Positions 62,210-64,000 of a stretch of DNA of 64,000 nt are shown here, piece by piece (within the stretch, counting starts at the first letter, position 1; the number at the start of each line of letters is the position of its first letter). Below the pieces are notes generated by a model that did not search any database, had not been told where the DNA came from, and saw only the letters and a program-made list of their open reading frames with translations. A program made the translations under genes and the position numbers. Origin of the DNA: Candidatus Saccharimonadota bacterium. Lineage in GTDB: Bacteria; Patescibacteriota; Saccharimonadia; Saccharimonadales; UBA4665. The stretch lies in contig PDRS01000006.1 in assembly GCA_002746885.1 (NCBI GenBank), forward strand, positions 186,001 through 250,000, given 5' to 3'.

Positions 62210-64000
62210 TCAAGGCCCTCCCTGTCCTTGACCTCCTGGACCCATTCCGGCATTTGCCGCTGCGAGAGCTGCGGTAAGCTGGGCATTTTGATTCATCCAT
62301 TCTTTGCGTACATCGTGGAATGCGGCGCTTCTTGCGTCGAATGCTGCCTGTGCCTGTTGCTGCTGCTGTTGTTGTTGTTGCGTCAGAGGGCCCATGAACG
62401 GCTGCGGTAGCTGCCCGCCAGTTCGCAAGGCTTCTTCGAATTCTCGGACGCTTACGCCAGTGTTTCCTGCGGGAACAGAAGTCAACAGGTCTGCGAGAAG
62501 GCGCTTATTCTCTGGGTTATAGTAGTTTATCGAATCGCGAAGACTGGCAACGTTAGCCGTTGCACGACCAATAGCAGTATTGTCGCCGCTGGCGAGTGCT
62601 GCGTTGAGTCGACGCGCAAAGTGATTGGCAAAACCCTCGATCGTTTCGTGTCTCGCGCCAGCTAGCTGACTGGGCTGCAAATACTGTGCGGCAGAGTCGA
62701 ACATGTCAAACGCATCTGTGTTTGTGGCTGCACGCCCCGCTCCGTTATCATATGTAGCCAGATCATGTATTCGGTTAATACCTGTGCCGTAGCTAATGTT
62801 GCTAAACTCCATCCGTTGGGATTGTTTAATGATGCCCATTGCTTGCATGTCTGACATGTGGCCCCGTCTGACCATATCGCTTGTGTCGTTAAGCAATTCT
62901 TTCATGCCTTCTTCGCCTTCGTCGTATCCAGTTTTCGAGAGCACGCGGGCTGTCCATGCGGCCGTTTGCATCGTGCGCGTACCGAGTGCCGCGCCGCTGC
63001 CTTGTTCTAGGATTGCGAGAGCTTGTTGGGCTTGCTCCGCGGTTCTTTGTTCTCCTCTTCTTGCAGCTTCTGCTATGTAGCGCTCATTCCAGTTTTCGCG
63101 CGTTGTGCCCTCCCTGTGTGCTACTGCGAGTGCATAGTCGTCATTAATCCACTGTAGTCTGTTGTTTTTGATGGCTTCCATTGCTGCCGTCGTGCTCCGG
63201 TTTGCACGAATCATTTGACGTCCTTCGGCCGAGCTGAGCTTACGGAGTCCGACTCCGGGTTCTTTTGCGGCATCGGCATATGCCAAGCTATTTCCAATAA
63301 CGCGACCCAAGCCGCTCTGTCCTCTTAGGCCTGTGGCATATTCACCCTTTCGGCGCTGGAAAGATTCTTGGCGGAACTTTCTGGCGCGGTCGAATAGGCC
63401 GCGGCTTTTGTCGTTTGCGATGGAGAATATTGTCGTCATGAGGCCGCCGGCAAGCTTAAAGGCGAATGGAAGCATAAAGTACGGTGCGAAAAAGATCAGC
63501 AAAGCGAACAAATTCAGAGTGTTGCTCCCATCACCAGATGCGGGTTCTCGGGATGCTTGGGCTAACATGCGCGAAAGCGCTTCTCCAGAAGCAAGAAACG
63601 CCATAATAATTGGGAACATCGCTAGTGTTGTGAGCAGAGTGTTCTTCCAAAAACCCCACAGCTTTTGCGTACCGGGGAGGATATAGGCCGCCATTGCTAT
63701 GGGCGCCAGCAGTACGCTTGCTATAATGATGACCTGTCTCACGCTGAGCACCAGTAAGCCAATGAGCAGGGCGAGTACTATTGTAAACAAGAGTGAAAGT
63801 ATCCCTGCCCAACCTAGTATCACGGCTCCAACCAATAAAGCCGCGCCGCTTGCGCCGACAAGGAATCTCTCCAAAACGCCATTAATGATACCTGAGCCGC
63901 TCAAGCCTGCTTCGTAGCCAATGTTTTGAAATGGTTTGACGATAATGCTGTGCGCCCATAACCCCAGGTCGTTAAACAGTACGATCATTGCCTGCAAGAG
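62210..64000 (-). CDS. VirB6/TrbL-like membrane protein, partial
   Basis: The reading frame stays open to the window edge, so the N-terminus is missing. The visible 596 residues start with several membrane segments (GASGAALLVGAVILGWAGIL, LLVLSVRQVIIIASVLLAPI, FAPYFMLPFAFKLAGGLM), as in VirB6/TrbL channel proteins, followed by a long cytoplasmic helical part and a Gln run (about nine residues, coded by mixed CAA/CAG) before a Gly-rich end. It is the polytopic channel component of the secretion system, upstream of PrgI. Confidence 0.78.
   Translation of the reverse strand, partial: LLQAMIVLFNDLGLWAHSIIVKPFQNIGYEAGLSGSGIINGVLERFLVGASGAALLVGAVILGWAGILSLLFTIVLALLIGLLVLSVRQVIIIASVLLAPIAMAAYILPGTQKLWGFWKNTLLTTLAMFPIIMAFLASGEALSRMLAQASREPASGDGSNTLNLFALLIFFAPYFMLPFAFKLAGGLMTTIFSIANDKSRGLFDRARKFRQESFQRRKGEYATGLRGQSGLGRVIGNSLAYADAAKEPGVGLRKLSSAEGRQMIRANRSTTAAMEAIKNNRLQWINDDYALAVAHREGTTRENWNERYIAEAARRGEQRTAEQAQQALAILEQGSGAALGTRTMQTAAWTARVLSKTGYDEGEEGMKELLNDTSDMVRRGHMSDMQAMGIIKQSQRMEFSNISYGTGINRIHDLATYDNGAGRAATNTDAFDMFDSAAQYLQPSQLAGARHETIEGFANHFARRLNAALASGDNTAIGRATANVASLRDSINYYNPENKRLLADLLTSVPAGNTGVSVREFEEALRTGGQLPQPFMGPLTQQQQQQQQQAQAAFDARSAAFHDVRKEWMNQNAQLTAALAAANAGMGPGGQGQGGP

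Noticed and set aside
62338-62385. Trinucleotide repeat in the VirB6-like gene as a phase-variable site
   Set aside because: The Gln run is coded by mixed CAA/CAG codons and is in frame, so length change would not shift the frame; probably a simple linker.

Overview
ORGANISM. The window looks like part of the small chromosome of a Patescibacteria/CPR bacterium, most likely Candidatus Saccharibacteria (TM7). Reasons: dnaA-dnaN lies beside a type IV secretion block (PrgI-like, TraC-like, VirB4, VirB6-like proteins plus very large peptidoglycan hydrolases). TrmB-like, GtrA and PaaX/Cas2-like proteins and many lineage-specific membrane proteins are present. UGA is a normal stop throughout, which argues against Gracilibacteria/Absconditabacteria. 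The taxon is inferred from gene content only. LAYOUT. 1-9.5 kb is housekeeping: a TrmB-like regulator, pyrC and pyrB, a GNAT protein, aspS, a PaaX/Cas2-like regulator, a CBS-domain membrane protein, a DsbA-like thioredoxin and a NadD-like enzyme. 9.5-13.2 kb holds an unknown 528-aa protein behind a cobalamin riboswitch, a LexA-like DNA-binding protein without protease, and an NYN nuclease. 13.2-15.1 kb is a GtrA/O-antigen-ligase pair. 15.1-17.7 kb is a SAM island: metK under an S-box riboswitch, a nicotianamine-synthase-like protein and a divergent SAM-decarboxylase-like protein. 17.8-42 kb is a cell-surface polysaccharide region: initiating sugar transferase, eight glycosyltransferases or related enzymes, glmS, a phosphohexomutase, a complete dTDP-rhamnose set (rfbBCDA), a Wzm/Wzt ABC exporter and a large secreted protein. 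42-46.2 kb holds a duplicated pair of small anchored proteins and an SGNH hydrolase. 46.2-51.5 kb is the replication-origin neighbourhood: khpB/jag, yidC, rnpA and rpmH on the minus strand, dnaA and dnaN on the plus strand, with DnaA-box-like repeats on both sides of dnaA. 51.5-64 kb is the type IV secretion block, transcribed toward the origin and running off the window end. HOW IT WORKS TOGETHER. Rhamnose, hexosamine and hexose precursors feed glycosyltransferases, and the glycan is exported by Wzm/Wzt or finished by a Wzy/WaaL-like enzyme. The secretion genes combine an ATPase and channel proteins with four kinds of wall-cutting domain, as expected for an envelope-spanning machine in an epibiont. 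MAIN NEW SIGNALS. (1) About seventeen first-in-operon genes have a -10 box only 6-9 nt before an ATG/GTG and no Shine-Dalgarno sequence, which predicts leaderless or nearly leaderless mRNAs. (2) A compact cobalamin riboswitch with a complete on/off platform controls an unknown protein. (3) The S-box/metK, NAS-like and SpeD-like island may be an undescribed SAM-derived polyamine or metallophore route.
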